NCBI GenBank assembly: GCA_903642235.1
Contig: CAHJWL010000004.1
Location: forward strand, 248,001-312,000
Direction: 5' to 3'
Origin: Acidobacteriaceae bacterium
GTDB lineage: Bacteria; Acidobacteriota; Terriglobia; Terriglobales; Acidobacteriaceae
Length of the DNA stretch: 64,000 bases
The notes under the pieces were generated by a model that worked only from the letters and a program-made list of their open reading frames with translations, was not told the origin of the DNA and made no database searches. A program made the translations under genes and the position numbers. This document shows positions 26,664-36,413 of the stretch, piece by piece (within the stretch, counting starts at the first letter, position 1; the number at the start of each line of letters is the position of its first letter).

Positions 26664-27125
26664 CAAAACAGGGAAAGAATAGGGTTAGCCAGCTTGTGTC
26701 GCTACCTGCGCGACAGCTCTCTCGATTGAAGCGACCTGCGGCGACTGTAAGGCGTTTATCTCGATAGGCGCTTCGTGGACAAGGGCTTTTGGCAGGGATG
26801 CCCACCGTCCGGAGCTGACTCAGCTGACCGGCTAGGTGCGTGACGGTGATCTGCCATTCGATGAATCAATTTGCCCGCAATCTAAAAGATCTTCGCAAAG
26901 TGCTTCACGGTATTACAGATCGCGGTGTGCACGTTCGCTTTAGAAAGGAGCACCTAACTTCTACGGGAGAGGACTGGCCCATGTTACATCTGTTCCTGAG
27001 CGTAATAGGAACATTCCCTGAGTTCGAGCGCGACCTGATCCGGGAGCGCCAACGAAAGTAAGTAGTTTTGGCCAAGCTGCGCGAAGGTGCTTACGTGGGC
27101 CGCAAGCATTACCTCAATCCATCTC
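26664..27125 (+). pseudogene. Serine recombinase (resolvase/invertase) with several frameshifts
   Basis: Pieces of a Tn3-type resolvase can be followed across frames: GKRIG near 26664; YLDRRFVDKA and GRDAHRPELTQLTG around 26750-26835; SMNQFARNLKDLRKVLHGI; RFRKEHLTSTGEDWPMLHLF; EFERDLIRERQRK; then LAKLREGAYVGRKH beyond a stop codon at 27061. The catalytic Ser region is too damaged to recognise. Stops and shifts show it is inactive. It is a relic of a transposon upstream of the next intact gene. Confidence 0.75.
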
Positions 27126-27216
27126 AGGCGGATACTTGCGGCGGGGTGTCGCCTTTGGATAGCAGTTTGGAATCGAGCAGTAGGATCATCCCCACCACTC
27201 TACTAAGGAGGTTTCC

Positions 27217-28314
27217 ATGACGCAGCCCGAAACTGGGAAAAGATGGATGGACGCTGCCGGAAGGTTCTTCAACCTTGAGAATACAAAGGCGGAATGGGCA
27301 CTGTTCTGCCATCTCAATGCATTGGACGAAAAGCTGAAAAGCGAGTCAAGGTTCGCCCGCTGGCGGCAACAAATCTTCTTCTTGCTGCTCTGGGAATGGA
27401 GTACAAGCGACGAGTGCTGGTTCCGTCGTTTGGAAGAGTGGCAAAGCCACCTTGACGTCTACTTCGGCTTAGCTGACCGGGCCGCGCCGGCGGAAGGCTT
27501 CCTGGCGGGCAGCATTGGAAGGTCATCTTACGGCACACGTAGAATCGACCACCTCTTTGGCCATCTCGGAGTCTTAGACACAAAATTCGGCATGCTCCTC
27601 TCGGTGAACGCGGCCATGCTCGGAGCCTTCACTTTTCTCCTCACGAACATCAGCAAGCTCCTCGATTATGTTCGCTTCCCGGTATCAAAGGCCGGAGTGC
27701 TTCTAAACGTTGGGTTCGAGCTGTTTTTCTACCTTCTATTGCTGCGCCTCATAGTTCTCAGCTTGTTTAATCTCTGGCACATCCTCCGCGGTTTTCGTCG
27801 GATCGTATGGGGAGATCTAAATGGCTTTGAAGGCAACCCTGAAGGTGGCGAGCAAGCACAAACGGACTGCCTAATCATTTCAATCGCTCGCAGAACGAAT
27901 GTCTTTCGGATTGTCGCAGACGTAACAAAGCGAATCTACTTTGGCCTGGTTGTATTTGCCACGGTTGCTCTCTTACTACTTGGGCTTCGGTACGTTAGGG
28001 ATCTCGAAGCGAGTACTCACCTGCTGAAGATCCAATGGACAACAAACCAGATCCAGCCTGTCAGATCAGGCCCTGCCCCATCAGCTCCGGTCAATCCCTC
28101 TGTCCCGCCTGCTGCAGTAAATGGCCCACCTCTTCGTCCGATCAATGGCTCTACAACTATGCCTGATCGAAGCGAAGTTAGGACCGGATCAGCTGGAGAC
28201 CACGTAAGGGTAACCTCCAGGCCTTGGCAGAAAAACATAAATGCTTGCGGAAGAAAACCTCTGAGCAAGAAGACGTCGACTCGTGACACAAAAAACGAAC
28301 GAACTTCTCCTTAG
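27217..28314 (+). CDS. Membrane protein with PycTM-like topology
   Basis: A 365-residue protein, start after AAGGAGG (27206-27212), an excellent ribosome site. A soluble N-terminal part (1-120) is followed by LDTKFGMLLSVNAAMLGAF, a pair of long helices separated by a short loop, a soluble insert, and a further helix IYFGLVVFATVALLLLGL. The C-terminal 90 residues are proline-rich and then basic. The pattern D-x-K followed by a helix and a second helix pair resembles the PycTM effectors of Pycsar anti-phage systems (DUF5706), but no nucleotide cyclase gene is nearby. The assignment is tentative; the protein itself is clearly real. Confidence 0.6.
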   Translation: MTQPETGKRWMDAAGRFFNLENTKAEWALFCHLNALDEKLKSESRFARWRQQIFFLLLWEWSTSDECWFRRLEEWQSHLDVYFGLADRAAPAEGFLAGSIGRSSYGTRRIDHLFGHLGVLDTKFGMLLSVNAAMLGAFTFLLTNISKLLDYVRFPVSKAGVLLNVGFELFFYLLLLRLIVLSLFNLWHILRGFRRIVWGDLNGFEGNPEGGEQAQTDCLIISIARRTNVFRIVADVTKRIYFGLVVFATVALLLLGLRYVRDLEASTHLLKIQWTTNQIQPVRSGPAPSAPVNPSVPPAAVNGPPLRPINGSTTMPDRSEVRTGSAGDHVRVTSRPWQKNINACGRKPLSKKTSTRDTKNERTSP

Positions 28315-28626
28315 GGAAGCGGCTCGACGCTTATCACAAACGATTGTTCGTGACGGGCTTTGTAGATCGGTGGAAGACTAGAGGATGGAACAGTGAAGTG
28401 AAGTCACAACTCATGTCGTAATCATGCTGTTGAGCCAGCACCTTTGTGACAGCTTGGAATCATGCTGTTAGGGTATGCTTGAGTATCGACCCGATCAGCA
28501 GGGAACTGAGGCGTAGTTGCCCGAATTTCGAAAAGCCGGTTGCAGGCGGATCTACCATGTTCCTGTCCAAGCAGAGGAAGCAAAGTACGGACCACCTCAT
28601 TCATCGCGATTGTGGAAGTAACCGCC
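28315..28626. other. Gap between membrane protein gene and relaxase 3' end
   Basis: About 310 bp between convergent genes. An ATCATGCTGTT motif occurs twice, about 35 bp apart (near 28421 and 28457). No gene or clear terminator was found. Confidence 0.45.
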
Positions 28627-31383
28627 TTACATGCTGATTCCGAAGCCATAGCTGTGCTCATGCTTTGGTGTGATCTCGAGCACCTGCTCCTTGGCCACCT
28701 CGGGCACATGCGCACTCTGCTGCGAGACTTCATGCCCAAGTGCGATGGGCAGCTTCTCACGGTCGTTCGTGAACAGCTGCGCATCGTGCGCTCCGCGCGA
28801 GACCGCCACATACGCCATGCGGTTGTTGAGCAGATCTTTCGCACCTAACTCGGTATCGACGTGGACCAGCACCCGCTCTGCGGTCTGTCCCTGGCTGGAG
28901 TGGCTCGTCACAGCATAACCATGATCCAGATGCCGATCTTTGGCAGGATCGATCTCAAGGGAACGACCGTCATCCATGCGTAGCGCCATGCGGCCTTCCG
29001 CAAGGCCCTCGACCGTGCCCATCTGACGGTTGGCGATCTTCAGGTCGTTTGCCGGCGCGGTGAACTGGATGCGGTCCCCTGCCGAGAACGCCCTCTCTTC
29101 CTCCCGGTAGACCGACACACCCGACTGCCGGCGTGGATCGTAGCTCTGCTGCCGTCCATCGTTCAGCTCCACTGTGATCCGGTTCTGCCTCGCCTCTACG
29201 TCCACCACACGGGCGTACTCGCCTTGGCCGATGCCGGTCTCCTTCGACGCCCGGCTGTAGCGCAGCACGTCGCCGATCTTGTAGCGTTCCGCCCAGGTCC
29301 GGGCCGCTCCCGTAAGGTCCTGCCGCGGCACCAGCGTCTGCACGCGATGCTCTTCCCGGCTCACCTGACCGCGCTCCTGCAGCTCGGCACGGATGCGGCC
29401 GTTGATCTCCGCGCGGGAGCGGTTGTCGGGCGAGACCACCAGCGTGTTGTCCGAAGACTTTGCGTACTCGTTCGCGATCGCGCTCATGCGCTCGTCGCGG
29501 CCCGGGAACTCATGCACCCTGCCCTGGCTCTCCAGGTTCTTCACCGCCGCGGCCACCTCCCCTCGTGCCAGCAGCTCGACCACGTTGCGCAGCTCAGGAT
29601 CCTTCTGGCGCACGATCTGGTCGAGCGAGACGGTCTTCATGCCCGCCTGCTGCAGCTGTGCGAACGGCTTGCCGGCCTCGACCGCCTCATGCTGCCTGCG
29701 GTCCCCCACCAGCAGAACGCGGTCGTTCGGGTGCAGGCGCGTCACGAACGTGTGCATCTGTTTGGTCGAAGCAAGTGAAGACTCATCGAGCACGTAGAGC
29801 CGCTTCTCTCCGGTGTCCGCCTTCTGCCCGCGGGCCAGATGCATCTGCAGCGTGGAGGTCTCGATCCCGGCTTCGCTCAGCTTCTGCGCCGCTCGGGATG
29901 TCGGCGCAAAACCCTCCACGCGGTAGCCTGCGGCCTCCGCTCCTTCCCGAATGACGGCCAGGGTCGTGGTCTTACCCGCACCGGCTACGCCGTCGATGGC
30001 GACGATCGTCTCCCGCGAAGCAAACAGCTCCTCGGCCGTCTTCCGCTGCGAGGCGTTCAGCTCCGGGTGCCGGTCGACGGTGTCAGCGCGCTCGCGGCCC
30101 TCGAGCAGCATGGGACTGCTGGAGCTTCGTTCATTGCCCTGCCGCATAATGGAGACGATCTCCCGCTCCATCCGCACCATCTCAGCGGTTGTGATCTGCG
30201 GTCCACGTACGTTGGCTGGCGCATCCCGGAACTCGCCTGCCTGCAGGCGGCGCTCGAACTCCTGCCGTACCTGGCTATGAGTGATCTCGCCCATGCCCCG
30301 GTTCAGAGCCGTCTCGTACAGGGCGCGGCGGTCCTGCACGGCCTCGCGCTCGAACAGGTGGTCGCGCGCATAGGTCACGGCCTGCCGGGCTTTGAGCTCC
30401 GGGGAGTGTGTTTGCTCCTGCTGGACCGTCTGCGTACGCTCGAGCGCCTCGGCCACGACGCGGTCGGCCTGATGGCCGAACTGCGCGGCAAGTTCGTCAT
30501 GCGCCCGCTGCACCTCCGCGGCCGTCTGCAGCTCCTTCTTGTCCCGCGTGCGATGTGCCGCGATCTGCCCCGCAGCCGCGCCATCGATGCCCTGCTCCCG
30601 CATGTAGTCCTGCACCTGCTGACGGCGTGGACTCGATGCTTCCAGGTACTCGCGGCTGTAGCCCTTAATATCCGGCTGGCCATCCTTGCCGCGCTCGATC
30701 TCGTACCCGAGACCCTGAAGCCGTGTGGCCAGCTCCGCCCGGTAGATCGCCGTGCCGTAGTGCTGCGAGGCATAGAGCTCGTGCGACTGCACGGAACGGG
30801 TCTGCCCGTTGTCGCGCTCGGTGACATTGAAGATTACGGCATGGGTGTGGAGCTGCGGCGCGGCATAGCCCTCAACCGGCCGTGCCGTGTCGTGCTCGAA
30901 GGTCGCTGTCGCAAACTGGCCCGTCGTCTCGGGTGCATGCACATTGCCGATGCGGGCTTGGGTGTAGTGCTCGATCTCGCGCAAGGCCACCCGCACGCTC
31001 TCGCGGTGCGCCTCGCGCACCCGGTCATCGCCTCCGACCAGAGCGGTCAGTGAAACCGACTTCGGCGCGGAGAACGTCGCGTCCCACCCGGCGCGGTGCT
31101 CGACGCTCGTGACCTCACGGCCGCCCTTGCCCTCGTAGGTGCGCGAGACCTGGTGCTTCACCAGCTGCGCTTCCGTCACGGGATGCTGGCCTTCACTCAA
31201 GCGGGCGAATTGCTCGTTGCCGACCGTCCCCGAGAGGCCCCACTTCTCCGCCAGCCTGCCCTGCCACTCGCTGTGGCCCTGCTGGTCCCGGCTCCAGTAG
31301 TTCTGCCGCTCCGAGGCAAACTCGCGAGCGTGGTAGGTACGGGCCTGGCCGGCTGAGAGCGCTTTGGAGGACATGGTCAACAT
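28627..31383 (-). CDS. MobF-family conjugative relaxase-helicase (TrwC/TraA-like)
   Basis: A 918-residue two-domain enzyme that nicks oriT and unwinds the transferred strand. The relaxase domain (1-300) has tyrosines Y17 and Y29 as candidate nucleophiles, the SAPKSVSLT motif near 105-113, and a histidine triad H164, H179 and H181 (QLHTHAVIF). The helicase domain has Walker A GVAGAGKT at 465-472, DES Walker B at about 533, GDRRQH in motif III, and a late motif HGYAVTSHSSQGQTAERV. The protein is intact. A decayed relative lies at 55455-56700. With the coupling protein at 33111-35075 it makes the unit mobilizable. The ATG nine bases inside (31374) is an alternative start. Confidence 0.93.
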   Translation of the reverse strand: MLTMSSKALSAGQARTYHAREFASERQNYWSRDQQGHSEWQGRLAEKWGLSGTVGNEQFARLSEGQHPVTEAQLVKHQVSRTYEGKGGREVTSVEHRAGWDATFSAPKSVSLTALVGGDDRVREAHRESVRVALREIEHYTQARIGNVHAPETTGQFATATFEHDTARPVEGYAAPQLHTHAVIFNVTERDNGQTRSVQSHELYASQHYGTAIYRAELATRLQGLGYEIERGKDGQPDIKGYSREYLEASSPRRQQVQDYMREQGIDGAAAGQIAAHRTRDKKELQTAAEVQRAHDELAAQFGHQADRVVAEALERTQTVQQEQTHSPELKARQAVTYARDHLFEREAVQDRRALYETALNRGMGEITHSQVRQEFERRLQAGEFRDAPANVRGPQITTAEMVRMEREIVSIMRQGNERSSSSPMLLEGRERADTVDRHPELNASQRKTAEELFASRETIVAIDGVAGAGKTTTLAVIREGAEAAGYRVEGFAPTSRAAQKLSEAGIETSTLQMHLARGQKADTGEKRLYVLDESSLASTKQMHTFVTRLHPNDRVLLVGDRRQHEAVEAGKPFAQLQQAGMKTVSLDQIVRQKDPELRNVVELLARGEVAAAVKNLESQGRVHEFPGRDERMSAIANEYAKSSDNTLVVSPDNRSRAEINGRIRAELQERGQVSREEHRVQTLVPRQDLTGAARTWAERYKIGDVLRYSRASKETGIGQGEYARVVDVEARQNRITVELNDGRQQSYDPRRQSGVSVYREEERAFSAGDRIQFTAPANDLKIANRQMGTVEGLAEGRMALRMDDGRSLEIDPAKDRHLDHGYAVTSHSSQGQTAERVLVHVDTELGAKDLLNNRMAYVAVSRGAHDAQLFTNDREKLPIALGHEVSQQSAHVPEVAKEQVLEITPKHEHSYGFGISM

Positions 31384-31901
31384 GGAAAGATGCTAGTTCG
31401 ATGCCCCTGCAAACTGGTCGATACTTGAACAGTATGAATCATGCAAATGAGTATGTTGTCATTTCCTGAAAGCCGGTTACAGCCCGAGGAGGGCGGATGG
31501 ATCAGAGATCTTGTTGCTGCTCATCTAGAATGGACCAACTGTCTATAGATCAAATCTTCGTAGTACCTCAGTGCGGATGTGGATGCAGAGGTCGATCGCT
31601 CTTGAGCAACCAGAGAATCCTAAAAGGCCGGACTGTTCGGACATCAAGAGCTTGTCGCTGAGATGATCTAGGAATCAAGCTTGATGGTAGGGAGGACGTC
31701 ATGAGCGTTCTTCTTCTCTATGCGAGTGGAAGCCTTTTGCATGCTTTAGGTAGTTTGGGACTTTCCGGAAGCTGTTCCCACTTCTTGGAAGGAGCTTGAT
31801 CGAGAAGTCAGGCTCAGTGAACGGGTCGGTATACCTTGACGTGAGACTAGCAGTTGGGGTGCTTATCTTGGGATGAAAGATTCCTCTTTGCGGAAGTGCG
31901 C
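31384..31901. other. 518-bp gap upstream of relaxase
   Basis: Lower GC than the relaxase gene. It must contain the relaxase promoter. oriT of MobF systems is often in a gap near the mobilization genes, but no convincing inverted repeat with a nic consensus was seen here. Confidence 0.4.
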
Positions 31902-33050
31902 ATGAATTTATGGGAAGTCGCAGAGTATGTCGGCGAAGCTTTAGTATTCATCGGAGTCTTCGGTGAGGTATATGCCGAATGGGGAGAGCGACACCTAAAA
32001 CGGCTAGCAGCGACCTCAAGTATTACCTGCATCGCAGGTTTGGCCGTGTCGTTTGCAGCTCTGATCGGCACTAATGAAGGATTTAACACCATCATCGCAA
32101 ATCTTAATAAGCAGGCTGCAGATGCGAACAGCAAGGCTGCACAGCTAGAAGAAGATGCAGCCGGACTCCGCAAAGCCGCTGAAGACGAGCACCTTGCTCG
32201 CGTGCAAATAGAGAAGAGTCTTGAGTGGAGACATTTATCTGACGGCGGAAAGAATGTCCTATGCACCATGCTGCCTTCCCAGAAGGGCGAGGAAGAGACC
32301 GCAGTGCTCACATACTGGAGTGATCCCGAACCCGCCATGTACGCAACAGAGTTTAGGGATGCCATCGGTTCATGTCGCCCTATGCCAGGTCGTCCCGATA
32401 TCAAACAAGCGCCAGCACTCGCAATGGAACCTTGGAAACCACCGTTGAAGTTTGGCGTAACACTAGAATTTCCCACTCGCGAAGCGGGGCTAGCTGAATC
32501 ACTAGCAAAGGCACTCGTAGCGAATGGAACGCAGGTAACAGTGCCTTTGCCGTCGGAGCGGCAGTTTCCAGCCACCGAGAATCGCCTGATCGTTGTTAAC
32601 CCAAGACCGTCTCCCATCATCCCAACTGATCGAAGAGAGAACATGCTCCGAGACCCTGCAAAGCATTCTTTGTTTACTTCGTTCCTGAAGCCGTTTCCCG
32701 GACAAAAGGTAGAAGTTCGTACCTGCCCGGGACATGAGAGCGAGCAGCAAATGTTCAATCTCATACTATTTGGAGCGCTATCGGGTGACGCAGGATGGAA
32801 TGTCGGAAACATCAACCGCGCCCTTTTAGGGTGCGGGGAAGGTGTATTTGTCATGGTCGGTCCGGTGGCCTCACAACGTACGAAGGACGCAGCGAATGCC
32901 CTAGCTAAAGCCTTGGTCGCTGTTGGACTAGAGCCACTTGGAGTAGCGCCGAGCGTCTCCGTTGCCACCTGCACCGGCCAAGCAGGCGAAGTTTGTCTGC
33001 AGCCTTCGAGCGCTGACAGCATCCTCATTGGTATACAAGCGCACCCATAG
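31902..33050 (+). CDS. Membrane-anchored coiled-coil protein of unknown function
   Basis: A roughly 382-residue protein. The ATG at 31902 is preferred over 31854 because it begins directly before the first helix. Two N-terminal membrane helices (about residues 10-28 and 38-58) are followed by an alanine/glutamate-rich coiled coil (NLNKQAADANSKAAQLEEDA to about 110). A C-terminal soluble domain of about 260 residues follows, with repeated cysteines near the end. No family is recognised. It lies convergent with the coupling-protein gene and next to the relaxase, so it may be plasmid cargo such as a defence or entry-exclusion factor; this is speculation from position. Confidence 0.65.
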   Translation: MNLWEVAEYVGEALVFIGVFGEVYAEWGERHLKRLAATSSITCIAGLAVSFAALIGTNEGFNTIIANLNKQAADANSKAAQLEEDAAGLRKAAEDEHLARVQIEKSLEWRHLSDGGKNVLCTMLPSQKGEEETAVLTYWSDPEPAMYATEFRDAIGSCRPMPGRPDIKQAPALAMEPWKPPLKFGVTLEFPTREAGLAESLAKALVANGTQVTVPLPSERQFPATENRLIVVNPRPSPIIPTDRRENMLRDPAKHSLFTSFLKPFPGQKVEVRTCPGHESEQQMFNLILFGALSGDAGWNVGNINRALLGCGEGVFVMVGPVASQRTKDAANALAKALVAVGLEPLGVAPSVSVATCTGQAGEVCLQPSSADSILIGIQAHP

Positions 33051-33110
33051 GCGGTTAGCGCCAGCATGGTCAGTGCCAGCGTTACATATAACGGCAAAGA
33101 CGATCACGAA

Positions 33111-35075
33111 TCAATCGATTTCTCTGCTGCTGTCCCAAGTGAATTTTTCCTGCTTCACCTCGGCCGTTCTGGCTAGCAGTAGATCGGCTTGCATCTGCTG
33201 AAGCGGTGCCGGCTCCAGAACAGAACCCTTTACCGGCTTCTCCACCAGCTTTTGCGGTGCAGGCTCTTCCCTCTCCCGCTCCACGAACTCCGGCTGCTTG
33301 CCGCGCTTTTTCGCCAGCTGGAAGTGAGCCGGCACGACGCGGTTCTCCTGCTTGATGTATCCATACAGCGGCGGTAGCCCGGCGATCTCGGACGCCATCA
33401 CCAGCGGCTTGGTGGCGATCTCCATGGCATAGCTCTGCTTGGACCCGAGCAGCTGCATGCTGCGGGACTCCTTCAGCCGTTCGACTTCGATCTCGCCGAT
33501 CGCCTCTGACACCCACTTGGCCGCGCGCGGCTCGGAGGTCTTGAGGAAGATCTTGGTCGCGGGCTGCGAGAGCATGGCCTCGGCATCCTGGCCGTAGCGC
33601 TTCTCCATCTGGCTCCGCCCCTGCAAGCCCATGACGACCGGGTTGCCGTACTTGCGGTTCTCGGTCACAGCGGCATGGAGCTGTGGCAGCTTGTTGAGGC
33701 TGGCCAGCTCATCGAGCACGAACCAGACGGGCTTCGCTCCCTCGTTCATGCACGGCTCCATCATGCGCAGGATGAACAGGTCGAGCCAAACGGAGTGCAG
33801 CGGCAGCAGCTTCTCCCGGTACGCGGCCGACGAGGTAAGGAAGACCCATCGGGTGCGCTGGGTCTTCCATTCCGCCGTTGTGAAGCTCGGACCGGCGTGG
33901 TCGGACGGCGGCAAGAGCTCCAGGCTGTCGGCGATCAGGTTTAGGCTGGAAAGCACCCCGGCCCGCTGCGCCGGAGCGCCGGGATCGACCAGCGCCGCCT
34001 GCGGCGTTCCCTTGACCCGCTCGGCGATCTCGTCCGGGTCGTTCATCCACTGGAGCAGATCGCGGACGTGCGGATGCTGCAGGAGCAGACGCGCCAGTAC
34101 TCGGCGCGGCGCATCGGTAAAGAAGGCCTTCTCGTACTCCTTCTCGGGCAGCATCGCGGCGGCGATGGTTGCGGCGATCTCCGGCCCGGAGACCTCGCCG
34201 CGGAGGTTCCACCAGGGGCACCGGGCGTCGAGCGGATTGAGGAGGAGATCGCCCCGCTCGGGCGAGTAGAACTCCCTCACGAAGTCCATCGCCGGGTCGT
34301 AGACGATGGCGGTCTCGCCGCGCTCCTCGACCTGCCGGAGGATCTGCCGGATCGCAGAACTCTTACCCGATCCGGTGTCGCCCATGAGCAGGATGTGACT
34401 CGACTCCAGCCGCTTCGGGACGCGGTAGCTGCCGCCGGGCAGCATTCCTCGCCTCTGCATCCGGAGGCGGATCCCGTCCTCTGCCGTACGCCGGAACAGA
34501 GCCAGACCGGAGATTAGTTGGGGTCCTTTGGTGCGCCGTCCGTGACGCTCCTCATGCGCCCGGCTGCTCGTCGATCCGGAGCGCCACACCCGTACCGCTA
34601 AGTATGGAAAGAGCAGGACGGCAATCAAGGCGAGCACCGGCTGACCCAAGAGCCACCATGCGCTGTCTCCGTCATAAACCGCCGTCTGGAGATAAGACTC
34701 GAGCTCCGGCGGCCGTACCTTTCGTGGCGGGGAAACGCTGACACCGCGCCAGCCTTCCGCGATGGCCTTCGTGCTGAGAACAAGTGGCTGGCTGGCAGAT
34801 CTTCCACGCTCCGCGTCCCCCGGCAGCAACTGCGCGGCCTGCCGGCCCGGAGCCGTCTTGCCAGCATAGCGGACCGTGACCGTAGCGCCCCTTGTGCCGC
34901 CCTCGAGGGCACTCTCCAGATACGACCCGAAGTAAAAAGACTGGACTGGATCGAGCCGCCAGTACATCCACAGCGCAAACGGAACGCCCACGGCAACCGG
35001 AGCGGCGAACAGGAACAGAATCGCCCACAGCAGGAAGCGGCCGGGACGCGGAAACTGCATCGGACGTGTGCTCAC
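33111..35075 (-). CDS. Type IV coupling protein (TraD/VirD4-like ATPase)
   Basis: A 654-residue inner-membrane ATPase that brings the relaxase-DNA complex to a type IV secretion channel. Two membrane helices lie at about residues 13-37 and 141-164. Walker A is GDTGSGKS at 232-239 and Walker B is WFVLDELASL with D455/E456. A conserved QGRSQMEKRYG-type segment follows. The C-terminal 100 residues are charged and may bind the relaxase. It overlaps the next gene upstream (35072-35869) by 4 bp. No VirB-type secretion genes were found in the window, so transfer would need a helper. Confidence 0.92.
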   Translation of the reverse strand: MSTRPMQFPRPGRFLLWAILFLFAAPVAVGVPFALWMYWRLDPVQSFYFGSYLESALEGGTRGATVTVRYAGKTAPGRQAAQLLPGDAERGRSASQPLVLSTKAIAEGWRGVSVSPPRKVRPPELESYLQTAVYDGDSAWWLLGQPVLALIAVLLFPYLAVRVWRSGSTSSRAHEERHGRRTKGPQLISGLALFRRTAEDGIRLRMQRRGMLPGGSYRVPKRLESSHILLMGDTGSGKSSAIRQILRQVEERGETAIVYDPAMDFVREFYSPERGDLLLNPLDARCPWWNLRGEVSGPEIAATIAAAMLPEKEYEKAFFTDAPRRVLARLLLQHPHVRDLLQWMNDPDEIAERVKGTPQAALVDPGAPAQRAGVLSSLNLIADSLELLPPSDHAGPSFTTAEWKTQRTRWVFLTSSAAYREKLLPLHSVWLDLFILRMMEPCMNEGAKPVWFVLDELASLNKLPQLHAAVTENRKYGNPVVMGLQGRSQMEKRYGQDAEAMLSQPATKIFLKTSEPRAAKWVSEAIGEIEVERLKESRSMQLLGSKQSYAMEIATKPLVMASEIAGLPPLYGYIKQENRVVPAHFQLAKKRGKQPEFVEREREEPAPQKLVEKPVKGSVLEPAPLQQMQADLLLARTAEVKQEKFTWDSSREID

Positions 35076-35869
35076 TCTAGCCCCTTCGACTCATCCCAGA
35101 GTGTGGGCCGGAGTCCCGGCCGGGCAGCTACGGGAAGAGCTGCGGTCGACCGAGCGGGTGTAGAGACCGGCTCAGTCAATGCGGGCTCGGGTTCGGTCCG
35201 GACCGTGGTGACCCCCTGCTTCGGCTCCGCTCGCCGTGGCTCCGTTTGCTTCCGGATCACAGCACCGGAGGCGATCGCTCTCTGCCGCAGACCTCGCCAG
35301 AAAGGAACCGGGGTCTGCCACGAGTTTCGTTCCCAACGGGCATCCCTCCAGGCGCTCACCCCAAGCCACAGCACCCCGCAACAAACGAGCAGCAGGACCG
35401 GCTGCACGAAGAACCGCCACGCCGGTTCGCCTTCGAAGAAGTCATGCCGGAGGGAGTCGGCCAACTGAGCCGAGTTCACCTGAACGGGCACAAGCCAAAC
35501 GACACTGGACCATCCCTCGAGCTCAGCCTTCCGGCTCATCAGGAACGAAAGCCGGCCGCCTTTCCAGAGCATGTCCCTTGCCGAAACCGGCACGAGATCG
35601 TCCTCGGTCGCAAGGGCATAGAGGTACTTCGGCAACCCCTTGTTCGCTCCCCGCTTCGCCTGCGGCGTAGCCTCCGGTTTGAACTTCCAGACCCACCGCA
35701 CCTCCGTGGTGGCCGTCAGGTCTTTTGCTTTCCAGGAACTCAGGAGGTATGCCCCGAGGTAGTGTCTCTGGAGCGGAGTCAGGGTATAGAGAAGCGGTCC
35801 GAGGAACACACCGAAGCCGGCATTGAACAGGATCATGCCGGCGATCACGATAGCGAAGATCTTCCTCAT
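35072..35869 (-). CDS. Membrane protein paralogous to the coupling protein's anchor domain
   Basis: A 265-residue protein with two membrane helices (about 3-25 and 155-175). It aligns with the first 170 residues of the coupling protein encoded next to it: LTPLQRHYLGAYLLSSW matches LDPVQSFYFGSYLESAL, and a later EGW segment plus AWRFFVQPVLLLV matches AWWLLGQPVLALI. It has no ATPase domain; after the second helix comes a charged, proline-rich tail. It overlaps both neighbours by 4 bp, so it is made with the coupling protein. It may form mixed oligomers with it or be a relaxosome docking partner. Confidence 0.7.
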   Translation of the reverse strand: MRKIFAIVIAGMILFNAGFGVFLGPLLYTLTPLQRHYLGAYLLSSWKAKDLTATTEVRWVWKFKPEATPQAKRGANKGLPKYLYALATEDDLVPVSARDMLWKGGRLSFLMSRKAELEGWSSVVWLVPVQVNSAQLADSLRHDFFEGEPAWRFFVQPVLLLVCCGVLWLGVSAWRDARWERNSWQTPVPFWRGLRQRAIASGAVIRKQTEPRRAEPKQGVTTVRTEPEPALTEPVSTPARSTAALPVAARPGLRPTLWDESKGLE

Positions 35870-36276
35870 CCGGGCTGCCCCGACTTGAAGTCCGCAAGGA
35901 GCTTCAGGGCGGCCGCCCGCTTGCGGCTGTCGGCCGCGTCGCGGATCCGCTGCACGCTCTCAGGGGCCAAACTCTCGTTCTGCTGGGCCGCCTGGGCGGT
36001 CGCTCCGAAGACGTTCAGCACGATGTACCGGAGCGCCGCCAGCTCCTCGAGCAGCAGCTCCGTGGGAGCAGCCGGGCTCGGCCGGGCTGCCCTTAAGACG
36101 ACCTCCCGAACCCACTCGGCCGGCTTCTTGCCATCCCGCTCAGACGCCTCTTCTACCTCCCGCATCTCCTCGGGAGTCAGCCGGGTGCCGAGCGTTTTGG
36201 TGCGGAAGTTGGGCTTGTCTTGTTCGCTGGGAGAACCGTTTAGTAGGGCCGGAATAGGACTTAGGGGAGTGCTCAT
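35866..36276 (-). CDS. MobC-like relaxosome accessory protein
   Basis: A 136-residue protein. Its N-terminal half has FRTKTLGTRLTPEEMREVEE and AEWVREVVLRAA, the strand-helix-helix layout of ribbon-helix-helix proteins of the MobC/TraM type that bind oriT and assist the relaxase. It is the first gene of the operon with the paralogous membrane protein and coupling protein, joined by 4-bp overlaps. Two inverted repeats about 140-200 bp upstream are candidate binding sites. The product name rests on pattern and context. Confidence 0.7.
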   Translation of the reverse strand: MSTPLSPIPALLNGSPSEQDKPNFRTKTLGTRLTPEEMREVEEASERDGKKPAEWVREVVLRAARPSPAAPTELLLEELAALRYIVLNVFGATAQAAQQNESLAPESVQRIRDAADSRKRAAALKLLADFKSGQPG

Positions 36277-36413
36277 GGGGGAGTTCTTTGTTCCACACCC
36301 TAAGCGGATCGGCTTCTGCCGTCAAGTCGACGCACAGGCGACTTTTGCAGCTACTTACAACGGAATGAAAGAGTTAACGGTCAAACCGCTTCGTCGATCA
36401 TTCTGTCGGCGAC

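Noticed and set aside
29839..31053. 404-residue plus-strand frame
   Set aside because: Antisense to the MobF relaxase, whose motifs are clear; composition effect.
31384..31901. oriT in the gap before the relaxase
   Set aside because: No convincing inverted repeat or nic-like sequence could be found, so no site was called.
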